Source: Lithospermum erythrorhizon (lineage: Eukaryota > Streptophyta > Magnoliopsida > Boraginales > Boraginaceae). Taken from it: DNA of 64,000 nt. Shown here one piece after another: positions 1 to 12,716 of this stretch (its first letter is position 1; each line of letters begins with the position of its first letter). Made by a program: the position numbers and the translations under genes. The notes under the pieces are model-generated. The model was given only the letters and a program-made list of their open reading frames with translations, was not told where the DNA came from and made no database searches. The stretch lies in contig JADFUC010000169.1 in NCBI GenBank assembly GCA_019722365.1, positions 1-64,000 of the forward strand, in the 5' to 3' direction.

Positions 1-699
1 CTCAAGTACTTCGTTCAGTTACGTATTGCTATCTTATTACTAATTACAATTGGTATCGGACCTGGTTAGTGATGTGATTTAAGGTCTAATTTAATCACTA
101 AATTTAAGCAAATGATAATGCTTATTGATGAAATCTTGAGAAAAATAAATAAACACGAACTTTTTATATATGTTCTACCGATGTGAAAGGTGCGTCGTAT
201 TTCTTTAGCTACTTGAGGAATGCATAAAACCAACTCACGAAAGATTGTTCTGATAACTTTATCGAAGCTAAATCTTTCGATTGAGTAATACTTTGTGTTA
301 GAATCTAGTATGAATTTAATAAAGTGATAAGCACCAATTCATACATCGGTTATAAAATAATGTAAATTAATCTAAACATAAAATGACAAATGTATGAATA
401 CAAGAATTCTACATTTCAACGGAAAACGGATTAGACCCAATTCCCCACGTAATGCCTCGCGTGAAAGCCCTCAGGTCTCTCAATATTTGTTCAACACTAC
501 GAGATGTCCTACAGATTGCACACAAGGGAATCAAGCAGGAAGGCTTGAAGCTTCTTGGGGATTTAGTGATGAAATGTGAATTGGAAGATGAAATCTTCCG
601 ATTCTCTAGAGGAGGGCAGCTATTCTTTTGAGGGGTGGAGGTTTTGTGATTCTTATGTGTCATGAAAACCTAATCCCTCTTTGTCTGGAGTCCCAAAAT
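1..699. other. Noncoding spacer, no recognised gene
   Basis: AT-rich sequence with short overlapping reading frames on both strands at about 394-663. Neither translation resembles a family I recognise. No splice-site pattern or promoter stands out. It may be remnant retroelement sequence, because the adjoining block at 700-1250 recurs inverted near 6.4-6.8 kb. Confidence 0.4.
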
Positions 700-1255
700 T
701 CCACTCGTTCCAACTGACTCGTTTAAGGAAATTAGTTTAACTCGTTAACTTAATTGAGCCGTTATGAACTTCAATTAAATAATGAGTTACTAGTAGGTGT
801 TCTATTTTAATTAACTTAACAAGTCAATTAAAATACTAACGAGTCACTATCGAAATAGCTTATCAAGTTATTCATGCGATCTAAATTGCTTAATTGATTA
901 AACTTGCAAGTTTAACCAATTGATGTTCATCGACATATATTTGACAAATATATAAATATTGAAATACATTTCTCAATATAGAGTCTCGTTTAATTTCATT
1001 CATAGAATATTATTCGAATATCATTGTATGTGTGACGCTACAGGCTCGGATAATAGTAGGATTGTATAATAATAATAATTGACCAATTATTATTATAACG
1101 ATAATGGTAAAGATCTAGCAATCGCTCATAACCCGCAAATTATCATGAGAACCCACACTAGTAATATACCGTACTAAAATTACTAGTTCGATAATCACAT
1201 TTAACCAACCCGTTAAATGAATTGATACAAATTGTGTAAATGGCAGGCACAATGA
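700..1255 (-). repeat. Diverged noncoding repeat block X, copy 1 (inverted relative to 6.4-6.8 kb)
   Basis: Read on the minus strand, this block runs through GGTTAAATGTGATTA, then CGTTATAATAATAATTGG, then a region ending CGTCACACATACAATG. The plus strand at 6420-6760 has the same landmarks in the same order: TAGTTAAATGTGATTA, GCGTTATAATAATATTAATGG and GGTCACACACATACAAGGG. The two are therefore diverged inverted copies about 5.2 kb apart. No coding potential is visible. A noncoding part of an LTR retroelement is plausible, but no LTR termini were found. Confidence 0.5.
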
Positions 1256-1636
1256 AAGGGGAAGCAATTCTCTGTTGATTTCCAGCATTTATAGCCTGAT
1301 ATTCTCAATCACAAAACTTCATAATAATTCTTTATGATGGATTCCAATAATATGCTCTCAAAGAAAGTGACTTTAGGTTGATTATTTTTGTGATAGAAAA
1401 CTCATAGAAAAAACTTATATATAGGAGAAACTTCTAACCTAACTTGAAATAAGTGAAACATTGTATGAAGTCGACAGGAAACAAATTCGCTTCAACCCTA
1501 AATTAATTACTTGGTGAAGCCTAAATTTAAAATTAGGTATAATTTAAAATTAAGCCCTAAATTTAATGTAAAATATAATCTGCGAATAAAGGACAGAATT
1601 AAATCTGAAATTAATTGAAATAAAGTTGGTGCGAGA

Positions 1637-2560
1637 TGTTGGATAGATTTTCTACAGATATTATAACTTGATTGGTACAGATTGACTTAAGGGTACTTGA
1701 TATTATGCGTGTCCAAGTGTTAAAAGCAGTGTGGCTTGGAGATCGTCACTTCCCTTGATATTTATTCACAAAGATTGGTGGTAATCAAAGAAGACATTGT
1801 TAGCTAGTTTGTTAGATTCGACTCGAAATTTTGCGGATAAAAAACTTTGTGATTTGATAAAGATCTGTTTAATTAAAAGATATTCCTTGAAGATCAAGTT
1901 GTTGAAATTTGGCAAGTGATGCGATGGGTTGGAATTTCATTAATATGTTAAGGAAAGGTTTGTGACCCATATCAAAGACTTTACTTATTGAAGACAGCCA
2001 CATGTGTCCCATCACTGCGCAGGGAGCTCAAACACAGCCTTGAAGTTGCTTCCTCATATTTTTATATTTCATATAAATGTTCTTGTGTTTAGTGAGAGAG
2101 TCGCCAGAGTTTTTAGTCTTGAGGGGGCTATTTGTGTTAGAGAATTCTCGCTTCCCCAACTAATATACGATTGCTTATGACAACTACGTTATAACAATCA
2201 TTGAGAGCTTTAGATTGATTTAATAATTGTAAGGCGAATACTCGGGAGAGTGTGTTGACGTGAAGAGGTTGAAGACAGGAGCCTATTCTTAGAAGCTTTA
2301 TTTCGAGTAGAGTAGAGCGACAGAGTATGGGTATTCATATAACACATGGCTTTGTCATATCTTCATTGTTATAGTAGAAACTTCCTTTGAACAGCTGCCC
2401 CCGGACCTAGGTCTTCATTGGCACATGGCCGGGTTACCCGTTGTGTGTTTTGCGTTCTTGTTTTGAATACTTTATTGATATTGTAAATGCTTGCTATTAT
2501 TGATTGTTAGTTTCATGGTAATTTGTTTGGAGAGTAGTTTACCTTTTCAAACTTGGTTCA
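1637..2560 (+). mobile_element. Candidate copia-type LTR (solo or remnant)
   Basis: The block begins with TGTTGGATAG, a start typical of Ty1/copia LTRs. It has a TATA-like stretch near 2080 and ends in a U5-like segment at about 2390-2455, with a C-rich core (GCTGCCCCCGGACCTAGGTC) followed by GGGTTACCCGTTGTGTG. That arrangement is common in plant copia LTRs. No primer binding site, gag or matching second LTR was found nearby. The right edge is estimated, not seen. A solo LTR or a truncated element are equally possible. Confidence 0.4.
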
Positions 2561-5500
2561 TGAATTATGATAAACATATGCTTGTGGTTTTGTAGACAAT
2601 AGCTGTATCTACTCATTTCATACATCACTTGTAAAGTTGAGTGCACAAAGAAGCTGTAATTTGAAGTTAATGGTTAGTTTAATTGTTTCAAACATTAAGA
2701 GCAGAAGAAGAGAAGAATAATAAGTAACACATAAGAAATAGAAGAGTGAGGTTTTGATAGAACCTCATATATTTCAAATGATTTGCTATCAAAAGCATAA
2801 TGTTTTGGAATTGAAGCTGCCGATGTCTTGGACATTGTTTTGACTTCATATGATTTTAGATCATGGATATGAGGCAAGTATAGTAATGTAGGAAGAAAAG
2901 ACACAAAAAGAAAGATTAACGAGGCTCACATGTAATGCTAGGTGGTACATTATAAGAGATCCTCCATCTAGGTGCTTGAGACTTCAAAGCATTTATTTGG
3001 ACTTGTATGAAAGAAAAGGATCATCATACTTAATATGGATACTGATCGATTCCATATGTCTATCGGGTGATCTGATTGAAAGAATATTATTCTACTCTTC
3101 TTCTGAGAGTCAAGGTATTTTCGATAACAAACACTTGTGTTCTTCTTATGTACTAATTCAACTCTTCACTAGATTTAGTGGCAGGTTCATTAATCTCGAT
3201 TTAATTTGTATGTTCACATACAAGTTGATCGAGTATTAAGTCATTGAATGATATTAGAATTGATCAAGAGTATGGGGAGGACCATATGAACTATCACATT
3301 CTAAATCTCATCTATCATACGACATGAGTAATGTATTGTCCGATTAATGATACTTCATTATGATCGTACAAATGTATTGATAAGATAAGTAACTAGTAAT
3401 TGTGTTCATTGAAGTAAAAAACTATAATGGCTGAAATCTTTCAATTTCACACACGAAATTTTCATTTCTAACCTTATATGTGTCATTAGTTGAGTGATAC
3501 ATTAAAAAGATTATGTTTAACATGGTTGAGACAAAAAGAGAGTGAAATAATTTTACCTATCGAAGTGGTTTGCACCTACCTTTAAATAAATTTATCCCAT
3601 CTTAAGCTGTGAGACAACTCAAGAGTTATGTTTGTGGAAATAAACTTTGAAAGCGTCTCGTATGGACAAATTTAGTATTATGTGGTAGATTAGACATAAT
3701 TTAACACAGTGTATTGAGATTATGTCATTGTCCAATGCGTAACCCGAGAAGGAAAGCGGTATTTAATATTTTCATCACTATATAATTTTTAATTTATTAT
3801 ATGTATAGTATCATCATTACTTATGATGTATAAAGGGTGCAAATAAATATATGACTTCAGTGTATTCAAGTGGTTCCTTAGGAGACACCAATCTAGTATT
3901 GGAAAAACTTTAGGTTATATCGGGGAATCATTAAGTCATTTATAGCAAATGCAAAGATAAAGTATTAGATATGAATAAATCATACTCCAGTGAATGACTT
4001 GAGGTCATTTAAGTGAAATAGAACTGGAATACATGAGTTAAGTATGGAACTTGCCACTAGAGCACATACAGATGATGGTTAAATGAGAAAGCAGTTAATG
4101 TATCTCCAATAAATGAGCAAATAGTCATGATGAACTTTTAACCATACGTTTGGTTTTAGATCGTATTTTATATTCATTGATTGAGCGTGTTCATATTTCA
4201 ACCCTTTTTTGTTGTTGTTATTCCGTGTTATAACATGTGTGTTTTATGTAAGTGGTCGAGGTGTTCTAAGTAATGATACCGATGATGATGGCGGGGTGGA
4301 GACTCCATACTTATTTACATTGTCGTTGGAACTCCACATTATCTTAAACAAGAATAAAAAGGAAACTAATTATACTACCCGTGTCAAAGGTGTATACTTC
4401 CATTGAGTATAATGGAGCTAGAATTTGGAGTTCATCAAAGATAAGTGGGAGCATAGCGCACGAGATGTTTAGCACATTGAGTACTAAATGTGGAATCATC
4501 TTTACAACCTTGAATGTTTGGTATTGAATTGATTTTGTACATTTTTAACTGAGTATATTTGACATATGTTATACGATCCTTGGCATGTATGTAACCTTGC
4601 ATGGCTTAATTCTTGTTAAGCTACTAAGATGTCTAAGCTTGTGGTAATTAAACTTTATGATAGATTAAATTACGTGATGATAGACAAGTTCTCTTGTTGA
4701 CGAGCATCGGCTGTTAGAGGTTCGATCCACTTAGTAAGGATCTCGTAGACGGTGGTTGGACAAATGGGTTATAGGATTCACCGTATGTCTTTGTCGGGAT
4801 CATGTGTTGCTGTGATCATGACATAGCCACACGACTCCCGTAATAGGAATTGTGGAGTTTACTAAAGGGCATTCACTTGGCGGGTTTGAGGTACTTTGTA
4901 GCTTTAATAGAATAGAGGAAAATATAGTTTCGGGAATGGATCGGTTGTTTGATCTTCACGCATTGAATGTGAGAATAGTGTCATAGATAAACTTTCCCGT
5001 GTGACATTATTAGCCAAATAATTCATTAATAATGGTGTTGAATCTATATTAATTCACAGCTTGATCGGACAATTTTTATTAATGTTGTTAAAGAGATTCA
5101 TTTGATAAGATAGATGTGTGTTTTAACCGTTTTTAGTTGTGTTGTAAACCTGCCGATAATAATAGAAGGCCGACTAGCTGCCCATAAAACTTGAGATGAA
5201 TTTCACAACTACCAAAAAAGGTTTGATCCTTGTTACAACACACCTGAGTAGGTTACGCTTGTGAATATAAATGAGTAGTTAAGAAAACTAGACCCACATG
5301 TAAATGTCAACGGTTTCAATCATAAAACTTGTAGCGAAGGTTTCAAAACCGTTTAGCACAATAGTTGTCGTTTGGTTGTGTCGGGATAATCTTAGCCATC
5401 GTTGATTCATGATTGAATGCCGAGCAAATATGGATGTAAAGACTTCCATAGTAGTGTTTTTGGTTAGATGTGTGATGTAGCTTCCAGATTTCACTTGTCC

Positions 5501-6419
5501 TAGAGGACTTAGAGAGTTCATGCAAGGTTAAAAGGATCACGTTTGGGTTTAAGCGAGCATCTGAGTTGGCTCATGTTGTGTGATTAAATTAGTTTGGTTT
5601 CTGAGAATCAAAGAAAACTAAATGACATAAAGAGATTAAGTGAGCTAATTCATTTACTTTCTGATTAAATTAATTAATAGATTGAACTTAAGTGCTTTTA
5701 GCTTTCCAATCAATTGTTGAGCTTCATTATGAATATAATTCATTCATATAATCATTTATTATCTCCTTGAGTGGTTGAATAATAAATCTAAGCAAGTCTA
5801 TAGTTCCTAAAGAAAGCATGGCGTTGACAAGAACCTCTTGAAAGTCTAGAAAGCGATAAGATAGCCAATAATTCGCAAATCGGTGCTAATGGTTTGGAGA
5901 CGCGAGCATTTGACGACATAGTGATTGATTGATGATCGATTTTCTTGGATCATGGGAGCTTGTAAGTCTAATCAATCTTATAGGCTATCGGTTTGTACTC
6001 AGCGAGGAATTGATTTATTTCTTTGCAAAAATCATAGAATATGTATATTTGTGACCTATGAATTTTGCTTAGAAGCTGTTGGCAGTTTAACTATCTATGT
6101 TATATGAGTTACGTGCTTTGACTATGAAGCGTCTATAGGGATTATAACGGCTATGTTGGGACCATTGTGAGTATAACTTGATCTTGATATATTATAAAGG
6201 GTTGTCAACCTTGATATACAGGTAAGATCTCGAGGCCACTCGAAGAGTCAGGCTGATTACTGCGTATATGACATTGTGTCGATTTATTAATATGGTTCAT
6301 AGTTCGAGTAAAGAAAGTCATGGTGTTTCATGAAACACTTCTTATAGTTAACTGTGACTAGATATTCTTTGAGACAAAGGGAGATTATAATGTCGTGCAG
6401 GACAAGTAGGAGTGTTAGA
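2561..6419. other. Long noncoding stretch, no recognised gene
   Basis: About 3.9 kb of moderately AT-rich sequence. The longest open frames are under 90 codons (for example near 2695-2904 minus, 2976-3239 plus, 5288-5540 minus), and none resembles a known protein. I see no clear LTR termini, TIRs or RNA gene. The flanking X blocks in opposite orientation (700-1255 and 6420-6760) suggest old, rearranged retroelement DNA. Confidence 0.45.
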
Positions 6420-6760
6420 TTCAATAATTATTGGTTTCATTTATTATACTGGATTAAGAATGGTATTTAATAATTTATTTACTAGTTAGTTAAATGTGAT
6501 TACATAATTTGAATGTTCAACTATAGTAATTGTAATTACTGAAGTTAAGTTCTCAACGATAATATTAGAGGGGTTATGTCGGTGCTAGATTCCATGCATA
6601 AAAGCGTTATAATAATATTAATGGTTTATTATATTATTATACAAGTCTTTATTATTTAGTCACAGAAGGTCACACACATACAAGGGCGTTGAGTTATATT
6701 TCGTATGCGAAATGAAACTAGCCTTTCTAAATTGGGGAGTTCATTATAATCAGCAGAAAT
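6420..6760 (+). repeat. Diverged noncoding repeat block X, copy 2
   Basis: This is the plus-strand partner of the inverted block at 700-1255. It shares TAGTTAAATGTGATTA, GCGTTATAATAATATTAATGG and a GGTCACACACATAC segment in the same order. It is noncoding. A TATA-like CCTATATATACATGAGG follows at about 6947-6963, so this could be part of an LTR or leader, but no terminal TG...CA boundaries could be fixed. Confidence 0.5.
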
Positions 6761-6847
6761 TTTCAATTGGGATAATCATACAACAAATTAGTAGTATATT
6801 TTGTTTAAGCTTAGAATTAAGTTGAGTTGTTAAGTTCAATTAATTAT

Positions 6848-7306
6848 TTAGTTAGTTGAGCTTGCTAATAGCACCGATATCGTTAGAGTTGGCTTCTTAA
6901 CTATCGGCTCATTAACTGTGGACGGGATATTAGAGGTAAGTGTATGCCTATATATACATGAGGTTTTATTAGGTTTAATATGACAAGAACATAAACCTAG
7001 GGAGAAGATTTTCCGCATCCCTCCCGTAATAGCCGAAAATATCAAGTGCAAGAACAACATTTTTGCTTTGATTTTATCATCCAATTCATCCGTGTTACAG
7101 TAAGAAAGCCAGTGCGAGGATTCAACCTCAGCTACTTGGAAAAAATAGCTTTTATAGATTTTTAAAAAATGTCTAACTGAAATATCGAGTATTTGTGACA
7201 TTTTTCCAGCATGCTCTGAGGCGAAAAACCTTAGAGCCATACATTTTTCCGTGTCAAAATGAACTAATAGCTGCACCCAACATTTCATTGGCATTATACC
7301 TTTCAC
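6848..7306 (-). other. Unrecognised 152-codon open frame
   Basis: This is an uninterrupted minus-strand frame with no domain I recognise. The translation is rich in Ser, Ile and Cys and shows no repeated pattern, signal peptide or transmembrane logic. It lies between noncoding block X and the left subterminal repeats of the CACTA element. The plus strand here carries a TATA-like sequence and looks like LTR or leader DNA. A chance open frame is the likeliest explanation. Confidence 0.2.
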
Positions 7307-7369
7307 GGAAAATGGTGTAGAATGTGTTATGAATATTAGAATTGACAGCCCTGAAGAGCATGTGGCGGT

Positions 7370-8560
7370 TTATTGCGAAGGTGAAAATGTGTATAGAAAG
7401 CGTTAGTATGGCGTTAAATATTGAAAATAAACAAATAAATAAAATTACATTTCTAACATAGCAATGGTAGTTCTGCTAATATATTGCGGTTAACAAGAAG
7501 TTTTTTATTTAAGTTATGCTCATAAAGTTAATGCGGCGTTACTTCACATATATTCTAAATAACAATTAACAATATTTAATTTATTGATTACAATTATTAA
7601 CTTATGGTACATGGCGTTAATGTGGCGTTAAAGTAAAGCCACGTATATTCAAAATAACAATTAACAAATATTTTAAAACATACTCGATTACAATTTTTAA
7701 GTTATGGTCTATAGCGTTAATCATGGCATTACTTGACACGTATTCAAATTACAATTAACAAATTAACAAACATTTATTTATATGATTAAAATTATTAGGA
7801 TTTATGGTCTATGGCGTAATTATGGCTTATATGAAATATTTTATTAGATGAAATGTCTAGTTACGTCCACGGGTCTATTATTTATGAGGTGTCATTTATA
7901 ATCTTGACTAATCTTTGCGAGTTGTAATTTGAGCTTCCATTTTTGTTACATTTTTTAAAGACCGAAGATAATTATGCCTATAACTTATCGAACAACCGGA
8001 TCCTTCCATGCCCAAAATCCGCAGCCAAATTTTATCTTCGCGCACTTTACAAATTGTCAGCCACCATTCTTCCATGAAGTGATCAGATGACAAGCAGACG
8101 TGATTACTGCCGTTTATTCATGAAAGTTGGAGTTGGAAGAATCTTGACTTTGAGACATTTTTTTGAAGCTAAAAGCTTTGAATAATTGAGATGGAGGAAA
8201 AAATAAATGGCGTTGGAAGAATGTGAAAAAATAATTGGCGTTGGAAGAGTGAGTTAAATATATATAGGCAGGCCCAGGTGGGTTTTAGGCGGGAAAAAAA
8301 TAATTCAAAATAGGACGTTTTATGTGATGTTTAGGGAAAATTCAACAATTTAATCGTTTTACATTTATGTGACGCTTGTATATAAATTCACAAAGTAAAA
8401 AAAAATCATTTTATACCTATATTCTTAATTTTATTTAATTTATATAAATTCAGGATATATTACGAGCATGTGACGGTTTGCTAAGATATTTTTTGACAAT
8501 ACAAATATGACATGTATGTGACGTTTCTGTGGCGTTTTGAAACATGTATACTTGGACAAA
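7370..8560 (+). repeat. Left subterminal repeats of the CACTA element
   Basis: Short degenerate motifs recur throughout: ATGGCGTTAA near 7408, GTGGCGTTAA near 7620, ATAGCGTTAA near 7712, GTGACGCTTG near 8371, GTGACGTTTCTGTGGCGTTT near 8518. AT-rich spacers separate them. In autonomous En/Spm elements such subterminal motifs bind the TNPA-type protein. The same motif family appears at 14990-15630 near the right end. Confidence 0.65.
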
Positions 8561-8889
8561 ATGAAAAGATATTGCAGAGAACAGACAAAACAAATAACTC
8601 ACTCCATTTCTCTTTTTTTCACTCTCTAACTTTCAACAATCATGAGCTCTAGCTTATGAAGATTTGTTCATCAAAGTTGAAGATCTCGAGGTATCAAGAT
8701 TTCTTTTTTATTTCATCAATTTATTTGAAGATAGAATAATTGGTTGAGGTAATTTGTTAAAATATAATTGGTTAAAATATGTATTTTATCAATTTATTTT
8801 AAGAATAATTTGGTTTAGGTAAAATAAATTCATTAAAATAATAAGTGTTTCATCAACTTTAACTTTAATATGTAATTTGTTAAAATATA

Positions 8890-11360
8890 TATAGGTATTT
8901 ATACGGAGGGATCTCATCGTCGTTGGATGTATGTGCGACGTACTCAGATGGATCATGTAATGAAAAACACTATAAAGATGTTTAAAGAATTCTTACTCAT
9001 GCCCGAAAGCATGCTTAATCTATTGGAGCTGCGGTAATTAGATGTCCATGTAGTAGTTGCCAAAATATATATGTTATGGATTGAGCGTAAGTTGAGATGC
9101 ATTTATGTAAAAATGGATTTGTTGTAGGATATGACCAATGGATTATATACCTCGTCAGTTTAATGATATGTGTGTGGGTTCGAGTGATGCCAATTGGTCG
9201 AGGATGTGATCGGGATCCAAGATGATACCAAATTTACGAATATGGTTGAAGATGTGTTTGGGATTCATGATGACAACGATAACGACAGTTACATTGCTGA
9301 AGATCCAAATGTTACAATAGAAGACTATTATCGTTTGTTGGAAGATGCCATGCTCTACTTTCACTAAGTTAAAATTGGCATCCGAGTTGGTCAATTTAAA
9401 ATCAGATTCTGGGCTTTCACAACAACATTTCAAGAGAATGTTAGAAATAATGAAAGGTCTTACCCCTAACGGAGGGGCTACCATTCCATGTGCCTTTTAC
9501 GAAGCTAAGAAAATGTTAGCACCTCTTTATCTGCCTAAGCACAAGGTTGATGCTTGCTTGAAACATTGCTTGTTTTACTACAGAGAATATGAAGATCTCG
9601 AGAGTCACATTCATTGTTCGGAGCCTCCTTTACAAGCCGACATACGGACAAACGCCAGCGTTTTCCGTAGGTGTTGTTTTACTTACCTTTGAGAGACCGG
9701 TTGAAACGTCTATATTTGTCTCGTAAAACTACTAAAGATATGACATGGCACATGAGGTCCAGGACTAGCACGGGTTGGATGTCACATCCAAGGGGTAGTG
9801 AGGCTTGGAAGCACTTTGCTGCCACCTATACCGATTTTGCAGTTGAAGAGCGTATCGAGTTGGTCTATCAGCACTAATGGATTGATCATATTAGTCGTTT
9901 AGGTGTAATTATTCTTAACTTGTTTGTGATGATATACGTGTACAATTTGCCCCGATTACATGTATGAAGAACCTTTTGTGTTGTCTTCCCAGATTATACC
10001 CGAGTCCTAAGAGTCCAGGGCGTAATTTAGACGTTTTTCTAAGGCCGTTGGTGAATGAGTTGAATGATTTGTGGACTGTTGATGTTGACACTTATGATGC
10101 CTACAAACAACAGAATTTTCAATTACGGGTGGAATTGATGTGGACGATAAGTGATTTTCCAACTTATGGTATGTTGTCAGGTTGGAGTACACATGGACGG
10201 TTATCTTGTCCATGTGCATGGAGAGAAAACAAGTGCTACGGTTAAAGGAAGGGAAAAAATATTGTTGGTTTGGTGTCATCGTCCATTATGAATAACCATG
10301 AATATAAGAATCGATCTAGAGCCTTGAGAAGGGTAAGAAACTTTACCTTGAGGAGATGTAAGAAGAGGCGAAGTGGAGGAGTTATTTGATATGGTTTCAA
10401 GTTAGATCAAATGTGTTTAGTTTGTTCTAAACAGCGAGAACACACTTGACAAATGGTTATAAAAAAATGCATAATTGGACAAAGAAAGGCATAATCTAGG
10501 AGCTTAATGTGGCCAAAGCTAAAAATAAGGCATAACATTGATTTCAAGCATAATGAGAAGAACAATAGTGAGAATTTCTTCTTCACAATGATGGATGTGA
10601 AGGGAAAAACCAAGGACACTAGGGCATCGAAGAAGATGCTTAGAGACTCATAATATTCTTTGTACACTTGACTATGAAGAATGCAAAACATGTCAAACCA
10701 AAAGCAACATACTACTTGCAAAACAAAAAATACAAGATGTTTGTAGTTGGTTGGCCAATTAAAGACACTTGATGTATATGCTTCTAGCTTTGTAAAGATA
10801 TGCGAGATAGTGCCAAGTTCCTGATGTCATCTTTTGTTTCAATGTATTTCGTCCAAAAACACATATTTGAAGGATCAATATGAGAGCATATTTACTTGAA
10901 GTGTAAATCTGTTTGATGTACTTCGATGAAACCGTGGAGACTAAATCAAGACAACCCACCCAGTAGATACGAAGATGGTAGAAGAGAAAATGGCGATGGG
11001 CCCGATTTCCATTGTATTGTCATCTAGGTCGGTCTACAATCATGTTAAATGAGAGATATTGGATGACTGGTGAGGAGTGGCAAACTACACACATGTACAT
11101 TTTGTGCGATACCAGTGGCACCGTACCTAGAGTGAGTGTGCTATTAGTTACTTTAATTTTATTGATTCATTTTATATACTAATTAATTTTATTGATGCGA
11201 GGGTGTACCATGATATGATGAAGTATAAGTATCCCCGATATGAATCTTGCGACGAGAGATGGGTAGTTAATGACACTTTCAAAGTTATCTAACTAGGCGA
11301 GAACGAGTAGCATCTTATTATTTTGGAGGCGGGGGAATGGGAATTCAAATAGTTACGATT
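8890..11360 (+). pseudogene. TNP2-like CACTA transposase, broken
   Basis: Consecutive stretches in shifting frames follow the TNP2 (transposase family tnp2) protein in order. At 9345-9620 lies the part with the L(K)SDSGLSQQHFKRML and YEAKKM motifs and a Cys-containing DACLKHCLFYYRE segment. At 9671-9877 is the LYLSRKTTKDMTWHM ... HPRGSEAWKHF block. At 9964-10220 come SPKSPGRNLDVFLRPLV, YDAYKQQNF and SGWSTHGRLSCPCAW. At 10230-10350 a KYCWFG segment is recognisable, and at 10440-10960 one with MMDVKGKTKDT. A later piece, GEEWQTTHMYIL, lies near 11070-11110. Several frameshifts and stops are present. Introns could explain some frame changes, but not the in-frame stops. Confidence 0.85.
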
Positions 11361-11399
11361 GTGTAACGTTTAGATGTTACAGGGTCCAAAATGAAATTC

Positions 11400-12700
11400 T
11401 AATGGTTTCGAGTATGTGACGTTTGAAAATATAAATTAATTGATGAAATAATCTATTTCGATAGTATGGCATTTTTAATTAATTATTTTAGTTCTCGCCG
11501 TTATTGTGACATTCGAACTTAAATACTGACAGTCTTCTTCCTAATTCTTACGTTTCATCGATTAACAAACTAAATTAACCTTCATCGTCCCAAACCCCCA
11601 CACCTAATTTGCCTAAACCAAATTTCCCCATCTCAATCGGTAGCAATTAACTTGTCGTCCTCAAAACTATAAATCCTATTTTTCCAAAATACCAAATACT
11701 ATTTCCCCAAAACTATTAAACCGATTAGGTTAGAATTTTTTCCCCAAAACTTTTTTATAGCTTCAATAATGTTATAATATAGATTGCATGTTATATATTT
11801 TTGACTAAGTATATTATAGTTTTTGTTACGACTTTTTGGGTTTAGGGTTCTAAGTTTGAATATTTTGAAATTGGTTTTTAATGGTTCAAAGGTTGTTAAG
11901 TCGGATTTTTCCACAAGATATTTATCTAATTAAAGCAGTTTTTTGATTTAGGCATTTTGGTTCCCATGTTTGATTTTTTTTGATCAATGTTTATTTAATT
12001 ATGATAAGGTTTAGGTTAGGAGTTTACGGTTCGTGTTTGTTATAGTTTATCGCTAAATATTTTTCTAATTTGACTTGATTTTGGTTTTAAAAGCTTTTTT
12101 GTTCAAAAGAATTTGTTATAAATGGTTGTTTCACTAAATATTCATGTAATTATAAATGGCTTTTGGGTTCAACTATTTTTTGTTTTGAAGTTTGTTTAAA
12201 AGTTTAGAGTTTTACACTAAATATTTATCGATTTCAATTGATTTATAGTTTGCAACCTAAATTATTTACAGCTTGTTTTCATTTTTTATAAACTATTTCT
12301 CTAAAATAGAAGTTTGGCAAGATTAAAATATGTTTAATTAGTTGAATATGTTGAATTGGTTGAATATGTTGAATACGTTGAATTGGTTGAATATGTTGTA
12401 TATTTGAATCGTTTGAAACTTATTGGTAAATTTGGTCTGAAGTGAATAGTTAAATAATTGGATAATGTAGTTTCAAATGTTGTTATATGTTGGTCTGAAT
12501 TATATAAGTGAATAATTGTATAAGTGAATAGTAAATTTGGTCTGAATTGCATTGATGTTATATGTTGAAATGTTAAATTATTGCATAATGTACTTTATTT
12601 TGGTTTAGTGATTGAATAGTTGAAATGTTGAATAATTTTATGGTTATATGTTGAGTAGTTATATATATGTTGAGTAGTTATATGTTGTTTAATATGTTAC
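11400..12700. other. AT-rich spacer inside the CACTA element, with a TTGAATATG/TTGAATTGG minirepeat
   Basis: No coding signal is seen between the two CACTA ORFs. The GTGACGTTT-type motif recurs near 11400-11520. At about 12340-12400 the 9-mers TTGAATATG and TTGAATTGG alternate several times, and diffuse versions of this minisatellite continue to about 12690 (ATATGTTGAGTAGTT). A short open minus-strand frame at 12334-12552 is a by-product of this repeat. Confidence 0.5.
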
Positions 12701-12716
12701 TTTATTCCCTTTTTAG

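Noticed and set aside
4055..4075. CACTAGAGCACATACAGATG, considered as the missing left CACTA terminus
   Set aside because: Only the first six bases and scattered later ones resemble the right TIR, the flanking bases do not give the CTC duplication, and no subterminal motifs follow until about 7.4 kb.
4728..4740. GGTTCGATCCA, a tRNA B-box-like sequence (possible tRNA or SINE)
   Set aside because: No A-box at the right distance, no cloverleaf can be drawn around it and no poly-A or poly-T tail follows.
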